DNA of 29,116 nucleotides from Thermofontimicrobium_A sp034505795 (GCA_034505795.1 JAPDQM010000043.1:1-29116); one strand, 5' to 3'. Positions 16,227 to 24,839 are shown, counted from the stretch's first letter. Notes: generated by a model not told the origin, from the letters alone. Program-made: numbers and translations.

Positions 16227-16742
16227 TCACTCTTCCTGGGTGACAGCTAACATCATGTCGTTATAGCCGACCTGCCCACAAGTGAACATTACTTTTTTGA
16301 TGACCTGGTAATCCAGATCGCGATCTCCTTGAATTGAGATTTTACCGGTAAAGCCTAACTGAGAACTCATTTCACCGACTTTTTCGTTGATCGTCCGTAA
16401 CCGCTTCAACTCGTCTCGTAGTTCAGGGATCAGCAGGGTGCTACTGGCCAAAACTTGATTGGTGCTAACAACTTGCTTACCATCCACCAGAATCCAGCTA
16501 CGAGTGATGGCGACAATAGAGCTGGTTTTGGGCGGCTTCTGAGAACTGGAAAGTGGCAACTCCAAATCCGCAGCCACTGCCATCACTTCAGGATCAGAGG
16601 AAGTATTGATTAAAATGTACACCAGCAAGATCGTAAACATATCGATCATTGATGTTAGCCGGAGCACGATCTCTGGTTTTTTCCGGGGTCTTCTTTTTCC
16701 CAACGGATTAAAACTGGTTTGTTCTTTTTCTTGAGTAGCCAT
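16227..16742 (-). CDS. ExbD/TolR-like stator subunit with intact aspartate (AglQ/AglS-like)
   Basis: 171 residues: a basic N-terminus ('PLGKRRPRKKPEIV'), a membrane helix 'LTSMIDMFTILLVYILINTS' with the essential aspartate at D34, and a periplasmic domain containing 'ILVDGKQVV' and 'ISIQGDRDLDYQVIKKVMFT'. The last block is the typical TolR/ExbD C-terminal signature. It would form the proton path with the TolQ-like subunit of this operon. It is longer than the ExbD proteins of the tonB operon owing to an inserted charged segment ('LLIPELRDELKRLRTINEKV'). The ribosome site is weak (AAAG about 13 bases upstream). Confidence 0.88.
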   Translation of the reverse strand: MATQEKEQTSFNPLGKRRPRKKPEIVLRLTSMIDMFTILLVYILINTSSDPEVMAVAADLELPLSSSQKPPKTSSIVAITRSWILVDGKQVVSTNQVLASSTLLIPELRDELKRLRTINEKVGEMSSQLGFTGKISIQGDRDLDYQVIKKVMFTCGQVGYNDMMLAVTQEE

Positions 16743-16822
16743 TGTTCATTATCTTTAATTTCATAGTTAGTCTATTCATGTGGCCATACCGCGCCCAATA
16801 TCCCGCTAGAGCTAAGGCTGGT

Positions 16823-17281
16823 TTAACCTGAAAGGGATACATTGGGGAAGCCACTTTCCCGACATCGATCCATGACTTTGATGATTATGTCATATTTGAC
16901 TCGCGCTTCTGGCGAAATGATGATATCTTCGGCCTGCGGATGTTGCAGTTTAATTTCCTTCAATTGATTTGCCAGAGTGGAATAATTGTATTGACCGTTG
17001 ATATTATCGATCGGATCAAATTTAAATCCCAGGCTTTTTAATTGAAAGCCATTCTCGCGAACCGCCAGAATGATGAGAACTAATTTTTCCTGATCATATT
17101 GTGGTGGCCCTTCGCCCTTGCCCAGGGTGGGCAACGAGAGCTCGATCACCGCCAGCCGCACAAATACTGCAGTGAGCAATAAAAATGGGATCAGCAATAA
17201 AAATATGTTCATCACCGGCAGAATATTGACATCGATGTCTTTGGCGGCTTTTCTTTTTTCCAACAAAGCTTTCAAATTCAT
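16823..17281 (-). CDS. ExbD/TolR-like subunit with Asp replaced by Asn
   Basis: 152 residues. The membrane helix reads ILPVMNIFLLLIPFLLLTAV: the position of the essential aspartate holds N25. The periplasmic part ends in the usual ExbD block ('IISPEARVKYDIIIKVMDRC'). Because the rest of the fold is intact and the gene sits between tolQ-like and a normal exbD-like gene, I read it as a working structural partner that cannot itself carry a proton. The ATG follows the tolQ-like stop by one base, with GGAGT inside that gene, so it is translationally coupled. An LPVMN-type helix is something I recall from other delta-proteobacterial-type clusters, so the change may be a conserved subfamily feature. 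Confidence 0.85.
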   Translation of the reverse strand: MNLKALLEKRKAAKDIDVNILPVMNIFLLLIPFLLLTAVFVRLAVIELSLPTLGKGEGPPQYDQEKLVLIILAVRENGFQLKSLGFKFDPIDNINGQYNYSTLANQLKEIKLQHPQAEDIIISPEARVKYDIIIKVMDRCRESGFPNVSLSG

Positions 17282-17282
17282 A

Positions 17283-17909
17283 TCAATGACTCCGCGCGGT
17301 CGCTAAGCGTTTGTAAACAACAGAAACATGTTGATTGATTTCGTCAATGAGTTCATTGACCTTTTCCTGTAACACTGCATAGCCCACCATGCAGGGGATG
17401 GCCGCAATCAGACCAAAGGCAGTGGTATTCATGGCTTGCGAAATACCCGCCGAGAGCAGAGTGGCTTTGGTCGCGGCGTCGGCTACGGATACTGCCTCGA
17501 ACGAGGCAATTAATCCAAAGATGGTTCCCAACAAACCGAGCAGTGTCGAGATATTGGAAATGGTGGATAAATACGGCGTTCGTTTTTCCAATTTCGGAAT
17601 TTCGGCTAAAGTGGCACTTTCGAACGCGCCTTGAATATCACCATTCGGCTTGGTCGCTTCGATGAGACCAAAGCGCATGATGCGGGCGATGGGCGCCTGC
17701 GACATGCCACAAAATTCGATAGCGCTTTTTAAATTATCGCGTTGGATAAATTCTAAAATTCGGTTCACAAATGCGACACTATCGATGCGACATTTAACCA
17801 TAATGTAAATGGCGCGCTCAATGATAATCGCAAAACCAGCGATGAGCGCCAATAGAATCGGGTACATGAACCCGCCCCCCTTAGCGAAAAAATTGACAAT
17901 GAAATCCAA
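17283..17909 (-). CDS. TolQ/ExbB-like channel subunit (AglR-like)
   Basis: 208 residues with three membrane segments (about 12-32, 115-137 and 155-178) and the family motif 'STLLGLLGTIFGLIASF', followed by 'ISQAMNTTAFGLIAAIPCMV', the pore-lining TolQ signature. The start is a TTG at 17909, supported by AGGAGG 8 bases upstream. It forms the proton channel with the two ExbD-like proteins encoded directly downstream. It is only distantly similar to the ExbB of the tonB operon, so the window carries two independent proton-channel sets. Confidence 0.9.
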   Translation of the reverse strand: MDFIVNFFAKGGGFMYPILLALIAGFAIIIERAIYIMVKCRIDSVAFVNRILEFIQRDNLKSAIEFCGMSQAPIARIMRFGLIEATKPNGDIQGAFESATLAEIPKLEKRTPYLSTISNISTLLGLLGTIFGLIASFEAVSVADAATKATLLSAGISQAMNTTAFGLIAAIPCMVGYAVLQEKVNELIDEINQHVSVVYKRLATARSH

Positions 17910-18053
17910 GGTCTTAGCCTCCTATAAATAATTTGATGCAAAAATTCATGACCGAACAATTGCGCGAAAGTCAGGCAAACCTGTCTCGCTCGTGGTCCTG
18001 AAAATATTAGTCGGTGGTAATTGGTATTGTCGAATATCTTTTCTGCCCTTTTC

Positions 18054-18458
18054 TCACCAGAGAATGTGATCTTTCTTCTCCTGCTCCTGTTGGTTGCGAA
18101 CTCGGTGCAAGGCACTTCGCTCCACCGGTCGGAAAATGTGCGAAAAGAAATGGCGTTCGATTCGCAGGCCATCCACGCGGGGATCGGTTCCTGGAATGAT
18201 GAACACGGCCTGCGGTTTGGCAATCTGGCCATAGATTTCGATTTCTTTCAAAAACATCTTGACCGCATCATCTGAAATCTTTGGCTGATCCGATTGCTTT
18301 GAATCTTGCTGTTGGGGCAATGGCAGCGTTTTGGGATGATTGGGTAAGGGTTTTTCGGCACTGAGTGCATAAAAGAAATTGCCAATGATAGCTGACCACA
18401 GAAATAAACCAATCACTATGAAAAGCCAATGTTGTCGTCCCAAAGTTGCGTTTGTCAT
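18054..18458 (-). CDS. Small single-pass membrane protein of the machine operon, unknown
   Basis: 134 residues: a membrane helix at about 10-31 ('WLFIVIGLFLWSAIIGNFFYAL'), a proline/glutamine-rich linker (about 37-60), then a short domain 'DAVKMFLKEIEIYGQIAKPQ...VFIIPGTDPRVDGLRIERHF' and a basic C-terminus. I do not recognise a family. It starts 4 bases after the stop of the long TPR gene, with AAGGGA upstream, and lies before the tolQ-like gene. Its position and single-pass topology suggest a small inner-membrane adaptor between the motor and the periplasmic TPR proteins (inference). The 144-base gap to the tolQ-like gene holds nothing I can name. Confidence 0.7.
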   Translation of the reverse strand: MTNATLGRQHWLFIVIGLFLWSAIIGNFFYALSAEKPLPNHPKTLPLPQQQDSKQSDQPKISDDAVKMFLKEIEIYGQIAKPQAVFIIPGTDPRVDGLRIERHFFSHIFRPVERSALHRVRNQQEQEKKDHILW

Positions 18459-18462
18459 ACAA

Positions 18463-21420
18463 TCAATTCCCTTTTATTTGACTTGCTGGTATAATATTCG
18501 AGGAACTCGAGTTTGAGCTGGTTCCCAGTCCCAACTCGATGATCAACGATTCCATCCGTTGTTTGCTCTGTTCAATCCATTCGTTGTGAATGTTGCTTTT
18601 TTCGGCATTAGCGACATTGGCTTTGTACACTTCCAATGCCTTTTGCTTGGCAGAGAGCGCCTGCTGGTTGATGCCTGCAAGGTACGCAGTGCGGTCATCG
18701 CCTGAAAGCTCTGGTGGAATATAGGAACTTGTGAACGATTCTGCCAGGTCTTCAAACGTTTGGCCGGTTTTGTAGAGAGACGCTGTGGTCCAATCGGCCA
18801 CCTGAAATTTGCCGGCATTCACATACTCTTTCAAAACTGTTTGTAGCAACGTAGTTTTTTTCTTGAGCGTCACCTCTAACGGCGGCACCAGTTTGACCTG
18901 CTTGTAGCGATCAAAATTAATTTCGGCGATCATGTATTGCGCCTTGGCTGGAATGTATTCGCTGACAGCTACCCCGCGGCGTTTGAGTTCTTTGTATTGC
19001 TCAACAGTTTTCAAGAATTCAGCGGCAGCACTGTTTTCATCTTTCAATGTCAAAGACAACTCGCCGATTTTATAGAGTGTTTCGATATATTCATCGGGGT
19101 CACTGTTGCTATAGCTGCTGGCATATTGCAAATAGGTCTGCTTGGCTTTGTTGTAGAGTTTCAATTGCTCATAGCAATTGCCGGCATTTAGCAACGCTCG
19201 GGGTGCAAATTTTGAAGTTGGAAACAGGTCGACTAATTTTAGATAACTGTCCGACGCACGCACCCAATTTTCCATCTTCTCGTAAAGCAATGCCGTTTTC
19301 ATGTACAGCTCATCGATGAATGGCTGCTTTGGCTGTTCGGCGATCATCCGCTCACAGGCTTTCACGGCCTTATCCAGATCATTGGCCTTCTCGAATTGAG
19401 CGGCCGCTTCGATAATCGAGGCGCGGGCAATTTCTGGGTCCGAGGTGCTAAAGGCGATGGTCAAGAATTTGACCGCGGCTTTGGTCAAGTCACCTTCGTT
19501 CCGCATTTTTTCAGCCATCTTGTAGTTGGCCGAGGCAATCATCTTCTTGGCTTTTTGTACATACTGCCCGGAGTCCGGAAAGGCCACGGCCAGTTGCTGA
19601 AACCATTTTTCAGCTTCCGCATAATCCCCCAACTTAAAATAACTCTGCGCAATCATATTGAGCGCCTGGCCATAATAGGCATGGCTTTTATACTTATCCA
19701 CAGCCACCCGCTGGTAGACTCGGGCCGCCAGCGCCCATTGTTCCAATTCATATAAGGTCTCAGCATATTTCATCAACACTTCCAACGCATTTTCGCTATT
19801 GGGCAATAGCCGTATGAAATCATTGCACGCTTTTAGCAAATCAACCTGAGCCGGATAAGTGACCTTGATCGGCGTGAGGCTGCCGCCTTCGCCCAAAAAA
19901 TCCTCCAGATAGAAAGTAGTCGAATCGGGTTTCAGATGCTGCTTCAGCAGTTGGTAATACGACAAAATACGATTATAAGCGGCAGCATCCTTGAATTCAT
20001 TCTCTCCATATAGCGTCATCACTTTGAAGTACTCATCCGCTGCCTTATCAAAATTATTGATCGCATAATAGCATTCGGCCAGATAATAATTCACCTTGGG
20101 CGCATCTTTGGCATCGCGAAATTTCTTGAGAAAATCTTCGTACTTATCGATGGCGATCCGATATTCGCGCTCCCGGTTCTTCTCCTGGGCTTTGGTCTGA
20201 TAATACACTCCTAATGAAAATAGCATCTCCTGAGCCAGCGCCAGCGCATCATTGCGGACCTTGCCCTCAGGATATTGGTTGAGCCATTGGCTATTTGGCC
20301 CATATTTTTTGACAAAGATGTCTTTGGCTTCAATAGCCTTTTCCTCTTCCATATCTTTTTCATAGCACTGGATGATCTCTTTCTGGATCATTGGTGCTTC
20401 AGGATAGAGTGGAAACAGCTCCAGCAGCGCTTCATAGGTGCCAATTGCTTCGGTGTAAAAATTTCTTTTCTTATAAATTTCACCCATCCGAAGAAAGATT
20501 TCGATGGCATAGCCCTGCGGCTCCGGGGCATCCAACAGCTTCTTGGCAGTGGCCGGGCCACCGTATTCGGTTAATGAATGAGCGATATAATCCATGGCCT
20601 CATTGCGAACGTCGGCCTTGGTTTTGCCCAATAGTTCGGTATTGAGCGTTTCTAACAAATTGATATCGCTGATTAAATAAATATAAGTACTGATGGCATT
20701 GGAATAGTCGTTGATATTATAATAGGACCATCCCAATTTATATAGCGACATATTAAAATACGGATCATCCCAGCTCTTGAGTAATTTGCTATAATGTTCA
20801 ATTGCTTGATGAAAATCTCGCTTGTTGAAGTAATACTCTCCCAGCCGAAAATGGGCTTCGGAAATTTTTGTGCTCTGTGGTGTTTCGAAAATGAGCCGCT
20901 GAAAATATTCCTTGGCTTTTTCTTGGTTTCCCTCATCCAGGTGGCAGATGCCCAGGCGATACAAAATTTTGTCTTTGAAAGGGATGTCAGGGAATTTCTC
21001 AAACAGTTTATAACAAATTTCTATCGTCTTCTTGTAACTGATGCGCGGCAAAACCGGCTCGACTGTCAATTCGCCTTTGTCTAATTTTTTGAGGTCTTCC
21101 TCATATTGTTTCATCTTTTGTTTGAATTCGAACTGAGCTTTGCTGGCATGGGCTTCGGCCAATTCGAACATCATGTTGGGAATAAACGGCTCCTGCGGAT
21201 ACTTGGCAATGATGGCTTCGTGATGGACGATGGTTTTGTCCAGCAACTCCAGATCGATTGTTTCGGTCGTATCCACTGCTTCGTAACGTCGAGGAAGCTG
21301 ATTGATTCTCGATCGTTTTGATGTTTGAGCCTGGAGATCGCTGACTTGCCCGATTAGCAGGAACCCCAATGTAATGATTCCGAGAATGCTACCCACAAGG
21401 TGAGACTTGAAATTTCTCAT
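18463..21420 (-). CDS. Large periplasmic TPR protein (GltE/AglT-like)
   Basis: 985 residues with a signal peptide (about 1-32, ending LQAQ). The rest is a continuous array of TPR-type helix pairs, with clear units such as 'ILYRLGICHLDEGNQEKAKE', 'AHFRLGEYYFNKRDFHQAIE', 'SLYKLGWSYYNINDYSNAIS' and 'ALLNAGNCYEQLKLYNKAKQ'. The 'YKLGWSYYN..DYS.AI' form is typical of TPR proteins of gliding/Tol-like envelope clusters. The C-terminus is Ser/Asn-rich. It probably forms a periplasmic scaffold bridging the inner-membrane motor and outer-membrane parts. The gene lies in the middle of the operon, and the small membrane protein starts 4 bases after its stop. It is far longer than a YbgF/CpoB-type protein. 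Confidence 0.85.
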   Translation of the reverse strand: MRNFKSHLVGSILGIITLGFLLIGQVSDLQAQTSKRSRINQLPRRYEAVDTTETIDLELLDKTIVHHEAIIAKYPQEPFIPNMMFELAEAHASKAQFEFKQKMKQYEEDLKKLDKGELTVEPVLPRISYKKTIEICYKLFEKFPDIPFKDKILYRLGICHLDEGNQEKAKEYFQRLIFETPQSTKISEAHFRLGEYYFNKRDFHQAIEHYSKLLKSWDDPYFNMSLYKLGWSYYNINDYSNAISTYIYLISDINLLETLNTELLGKTKADVRNEAMDYIAHSLTEYGGPATAKKLLDAPEPQGYAIEIFLRMGEIYKKRNFYTEAIGTYEALLELFPLYPEAPMIQKEIIQCYEKDMEEEKAIEAKDIFVKKYGPNSQWLNQYPEGKVRNDALALAQEMLFSLGVYYQTKAQEKNREREYRIAIDKYEDFLKKFRDAKDAPKVNYYLAECYYAINNFDKAADEYFKVMTLYGENEFKDAAAYNRILSYYQLLKQHLKPDSTTFYLEDFLGEGGSLTPIKVTYPAQVDLLKACNDFIRLLPNSENALEVLMKYAETLYELEQWALAARVYQRVAVDKYKSHAYYGQALNMIAQSYFKLGDYAEAEKWFQQLAVAFPDSGQYVQKAKKMIASANYKMAEKMRNEGDLTKAAVKFLTIAFSTSDPEIARASIIEAAAQFEKANDLDKAVKACERMIAEQPKQPFIDELYMKTALLYEKMENWVRASDSYLKLVDLFPTSKFAPRALLNAGNCYEQLKLYNKAKQTYLQYASSYSNSDPDEYIETLYKIGELSLTLKDENSAAAEFLKTVEQYKELKRRGVAVSEYIPAKAQYMIAEINFDRYKQVKLVPPLEVTLKKKTTLLQTVLKEYVNAGKFQVADWTTASLYKTGQTFEDLAESFTSSYIPPELSGDDRTAYLAGINQQALSAKQKALEVYKANVANAEKSNIHNEWIEQSKQRMESLIIELGLGTSSNSSSSNIIPASQIKGN

Positions 21421-21453
21421 ATCCCTAATATTCCAAAAAATGAATTCCTGTGA

Positions 21454-22884
21454 TTAATTACCGCGAGCGGTTTTCATATTTTTTAAAAAGAGCGCTCGTG
21501 AAATGCCATACTCCGCATAGCCCCGCCAGTCCTTGCGCAGCTCGCGACGCTCAGCCAGCTTTTTCAGGCTACGAATGTTCTGCTGCATGAGTAGCAGGTT
21601 ATCCCGTTCCGACAGTAGATGCGAGATCAAGTTTTCCCGATAATCTTTGAGTCGCTTCTTTTCCTCGACTACGTTCTTAGGCACATTTTCGCCGTAGCCA
21701 TCCATGGCAATGGCATCGAGCAGGCGGCTCTCTTCGATCAGTACCTTCACCTTTAATTTTTCGACTCGATCTGCCTCCTGGTCCAGGCTGCTGCTCACCT
21801 TCTTGACCAAAGTAGGCAGATTGACATTTCCCTGATATATGTCAACAATGGTCTGGTACGAGCGAATGGCAGCATCATAATCGCCACGTGCGATATGGGC
21901 TTGTCCCAACAAAAAGTAGGCTTCCTCAGCATTGGCACTTTCAGGGAACAGCTTAATTAATTTTTCTAGATGCTTGATCACGCTTTCATAGTCTTCAATT
22001 TTTAGACAGGCCCAGCCCAATGCCAGCAGCGCATCCTGGTAATTTTCGTGCTTATTGGAAATATCCTGGAACAGTGAAATGGCCGGTTGATAGGTCTTCA
22101 GCTCATAGTAAATATAGCCCAGTGTCAGGCGGGCGTTATCCACTATATTGCGGCGTTCCGCGCTGACAATGGGCAGTGCGATCACTTTGCGGAAATAATC
22201 CACTGCTGTGGCAACGTTCGATTTTTTCAAATACGATAGGGCAGTGGTATAAAGTGCGCAGTCATAATACTCGCTGCGGCTATCGATTTTTTTAAGGACA
22301 CTGATAGCCGTATCATAATTTTTTAGATTGAAATGGCTCAACCCGGCATAGTAGCTGGCGGTGTTCAACAGTTCTTGATCGGCTGGGTTCTTTTTGAGAA
22401 TGGCAAAATAGATTGATAGAGCTAATTTGTAATTCTCCTGCAAATAGTATGCTTTTTCCAGACCGAGCAAGGCCGCGGCAGCGAATTGGCTATTGGGATA
22501 TTTTTTTAGCAAATATTTGTAGAGGCGAATCGCCGAGGTGGACAGATTCTCCTCAAATAAGCATTGACCCAAATAGTAAATCACTTCATCTAATTTGTCA
22601 TAATTTGGATAGTAATCCATCAGAATAATCAATTCCCTGGCGCTATTCCAATAGGCCCCCTCTTTGAATAACTCGATGCTGCCCCGTAAAACCTGATTAG
22701 CCGCCCGTTCGATCTCTCGCTGCGTTTGGGGATCTTGGTTCGATTTTGAACCGTCCTGGTAACTGATTGCGTTATTCCAGACGATCTCTTTGCTGCTGAC
22801 GGATTGGCTGAAGACAGCGATCATGATGATGAGCGCCAGCCAGCCGAAACGATCCTTAAAATTATCGATGCGTGACATTTTCAT
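21454..22884 (-). CDS. Periplasmic TPR protein with C-terminal coiled coil (GltD/GltE-like)
   Basis: 476 residues with an N-terminal signal (about 1-31, 'GWLALIIMIAVFSQSVSS'). Roughly eight TPR-like helix pairs follow ('VIYYLGQCLFEENLSTSAIR', 'ASYYAGLSHFNLKNYDTAIS', 'AYFLLGQAHIARGDYDAAIR'), then a charged coiled-coil region from about 360 to the end. It lies 15 bases downstream of the outer-membrane protein gene and 33 bases upstream of the larger TPR gene, in one operon. It is probably a second periplasmic scaffold of the same machine. The coiled coil may mediate assembly with the charged C-terminal tail of the outer-membrane protein. The ribosome site is not obvious, and the third codon is also ATG. 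Confidence 0.85.
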   Translation of the reverse strand: MKMSRIDNFKDRFGWLALIIMIAVFSQSVSSKEIVWNNAISYQDGSKSNQDPQTQREIERAANQVLRGSIELFKEGAYWNSARELIILMDYYPNYDKLDEVIYYLGQCLFEENLSTSAIRLYKYLLKKYPNSQFAAAALLGLEKAYYLQENYKLALSIYFAILKKNPADQELLNTASYYAGLSHFNLKNYDTAISVLKKIDSRSEYYDCALYTTALSYLKKSNVATAVDYFRKVIALPIVSAERRNIVDNARLTLGYIYYELKTYQPAISLFQDISNKHENYQDALLALGWACLKIEDYESVIKHLEKLIKLFPESANAEEAYFLLGQAHIARGDYDAAIRSYQTIVDIYQGNVNLPTLVKKVSSSLDQEADRVEKLKVKVLIEESRLLDAIAMDGYGENVPKNVVEEKKRLKDYRENLISHLLSERDNLLLMQQNIRSLKKLAERRELRKDWRGYAEYGISRALFLKNMKTARGN

Positions 22885-22899
22885 GAACGGAAACCAAGG

Positions 22900-23916
22900 T
22901 TATTTTTTTTCCGACTTGTTCTTCTCTAAGATATTTTTCATTTTATTTAGATCCTGATCCGCCTTTTCGCGTTTTTTGCGGATCTCTTCCAGCTTTCGCA
23001 TTTCCTCCATTCGCTTCTGTCGCTCAAGGCGAGCAGTCTTGTCAAAGTATCTGAACACCGTAAAATAACGCGTCAGGCCGAGGGATACTTTCCAATCAAA
23101 GTATTCTTTATGAAAGCGATCTTTATTTTTCAATGAATCGTACTGGGTTAGCGAAAAATCGAACATGACATCGATGGTATTTTTCCATGGTCCCAGGAAC
23201 CGGATACCAGGTGTAATACGCATGGAATTTTGACTGAATTTCACTTGCTGCGGCACGTTGAAAAAAACTTCGGCGGTGTATTCGGTAAATATCTGCACCG
23301 ACCGAACGGAAAATTTGACGCCCGAGCCAATTAATAGTTGATCCACTTTGGACCTAAAATAGGGATCGTAAATATTGTGATCCATATAGCCAATATTAAA
23401 ATTGAATTTTACGGGAAACGAGGGCAGGACATCCAACAGGTCGAGCGTAACCAATGCTTTGGCGCCCCAGGCCGGTTTATCGGTTGTAAAGATTTCATAC
23501 GGTACATTGGCTCGTTCTGCGGTCGGAAATTTGTAGAAACCGGTAACCCCAAATTTAAAGGCGTCGGTGGTCAATGGTGTAAGATACTTGACTCCAAGAT
23601 AGGTATCTCCAATCCGGCCAATTAAATGAAATTGATCGTCCTGATACGGAACAAAATTGACGAACGCCTCAAGATAATGAGCAATGCCGACTGTGGCATT
23701 GAGATTGGCATTATAATATTTGGCCAATTGTTCGGGACCGGTCTTTTCAAAATAACCCGAGAAATTGGCATTCACAAAGATATCAGCCGGCGTAACCGGC
23801 TCTGCTTCTAATACGCGGAATAATCCCTTGCCCCCATGGAATGCAACTTGAGAAAAAGCTGATGTCAGCTCCAATGCAAAAGCAAAGCTGCACATTAACA
23901 AAATTATTCGCTTCAA
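22900..23916 (-). CDS. Outer-membrane beta-barrel-like protein with charged helical tail
   Basis: About 338 residues from a TTG at 23916, behind GAGGGTGAG. This start gives a clean signal peptide, MKRIILLMCSFAFALELTSA then FSQ. In-frame ATGs at 23934 and 23949 are alternatives. The body alternates hydrophobic and polar residues in short strands ('YLEAFVNFVPYQDDQFHLIG', 'FPVKFNFNIGYMDHN', 'IDVMFDFSLTQYD', 'FDWKVSLGLTRYFTVFRYFD'), consistent with a beta-barrel. The last 45 residues are instead a lysine/glutamate-rich helix, so the barrel does not end in a C-terminal aromatic. It is the first gene of the operon. By position it could fill the GltA/GltB/GltH role (outer-membrane part of the machine). 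Confidence 0.75.
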   Translation of the reverse strand: MKRIILLMCSFAFALELTSAFSQVAFHGGKGLFRVLEAEPVTPADIFVNANFSGYFEKTGPEQLAKYYNANLNATVGIAHYLEAFVNFVPYQDDQFHLIGRIGDTYLGVKYLTPLTTDAFKFGVTGFYKFPTAERANVPYEIFTTDKPAWGAKALVTLDLLDVLPSFPVKFNFNIGYMDHNIYDPYFRSKVDQLLIGSGVKFSVRSVQIFTEYTAEVFFNVPQQVKFSQNSMRITPGIRFLGPWKNTIDVMFDFSLTQYDSLKNKDRFHKEYFDWKVSLGLTRYFTVFRYFDKTARLERQKRMEEMRKLEEIRKKREKADQDLNKMKNILEKNKSEKK

Positions 23917-24345
23917 GTTCTCACCCTCACCCATAACCTTATTGTTCATTCTCATCTGAATTACAAATGCACCTATGGCCAGATGCTGTTGGTTCAATTA
24001 AAACATTTCAAAATTGAATTCGTGACTTTTCAAAATGAAAGGCCATTTGCATTTATCAGTCGTTGTCCCAGCAGGATGAAAATAGCCCTTATGTCTGAAA
24101 ATCGTTCACAGTGGAGCATTTCCCGAAGCTCCCTTGTATCGGCTATTTATTTCATCAACTGGCGCCAAAACTTTCAATTAGTTATCCTTGAATTCCCCCT
24201 CACAAACGGCAGTTGGTGATAAAAAAGTACTTTGAATACATCAATTATTATGCCAGAATATTCGAAAGCAAATAAAAATGAACAAAATTATAGCAACTTG
24301 ATATTCTTAGAGATATAGTTTTGGATGGAGTTATCGAAAAGAATA

Positions 24346-24618
24346 TCAGATTGTTGTTTTTATAAAATTGTGGTTCAAATTGATACAAATGGAATTGGTG
24401 GCGGCTAAATTGACTCGAAAATTGCCAGCCATGTCGGTATGATTAACCACCACAATTTTTTCATGATAACCGCCGCTGATTTTTTCGTTTGAACCGGGCT
24501 GGATGGAAACTACAAATTTGTAATCGGTATTGTCTAAGTTGAAACAATTATCTGTCGCTGAGGTACACTCTGAGGCACACTCTATCGAAAATATAAAATA
24601 GCAGTAATTCAGCGTGAC
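24346..24618 (-). pseudogene. Possible gene remnant without start codon
   Basis: On the minus strand a frame stays open for 90 codons and ends in TGA at 24346. It has no ATG, GTG or TTG in its first part. The second half reads like a real protein ('DYKFVVSIQPGSNEKISG', 'GYHEKIVVVNHTDMAGNF', 'RVNLAATNSI'), with the beta-strand alternation of an extracellular domain. The upstream part is cysteine-rich. It may be the 3' remnant of an exported-protein gene, or a chance open frame. Confidence 0.3.
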
Positions 24619-24682
24619 TCATTTTGCCACAATGACATCGGGTCACGAACTTTCCGCGCGCAAGAAATTTTTATTTGCTGGC

Positions 24683-24698
24683 TGCCAATTCATTGGCA
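24683..24698. promoter_or_regulatory. 16-base palindrome upstream of the ECF sigma gene
   Basis: TGCCAAT-TC-ATTGGCA, a 7-bp perfect inverted repeat with a 2-base centre, 113 bases upstream of the ECF-type promoter. The size fits a dimeric repressor operator, but no regulator is known for it. Confidence 0.3.
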
Positions 24699-24810
24699 AC
24701 GATAGTCAATTGTCATGATCCTGCCTGATTGAGCACGGTGCTGTGTCCTTGGGTTTCTTGTTGGGTTTGAGACCCTGGGGCTGAAGAATTATAGAAAAAT
24801 GAATTTTTCT

Positions 24811-24839
24811 TGCCAACCTTTTTGATGCTTGATTGTCTA
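24811..24839 (+). promoter_or_regulatory. ECF-type (autoregulatory) promoter
   Basis: TGCCAACCTTTTT as -35 and TGTCTA as -10 (24834-24839), with 15-16 bases between AACC and the -10 box. This is the AACC...CGTCTA arrangement used by many ECF sigma factors. It lies 26 bases before the sigma gene start at 24865, which suggests autoregulation. Confidence 0.55.

Noticed and set aside
17765..18232. 155-codon minus-strand open frame
   Set aside because: It overlaps the start of the tolQ-like gene and the end of the 134-residue gene in another frame. Its Arg/Ser/Cys-rich composition is that of a shadow frame.
14813..23916. Reading the operon as an ordinary Tol-Pal system
   Set aside because: There is no TolB or Pal gene, one ExbD-like subunit lacks the Asp, and the TonB_C protein carries an FHA domain, which TolA does not have.
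23983..24219. 78-codon plus-strand open frame in the divergent intergenic region
   Set aside because: No ribosome site, no domain-like pattern and no signal peptide; probably chance in AT-rich DNA.
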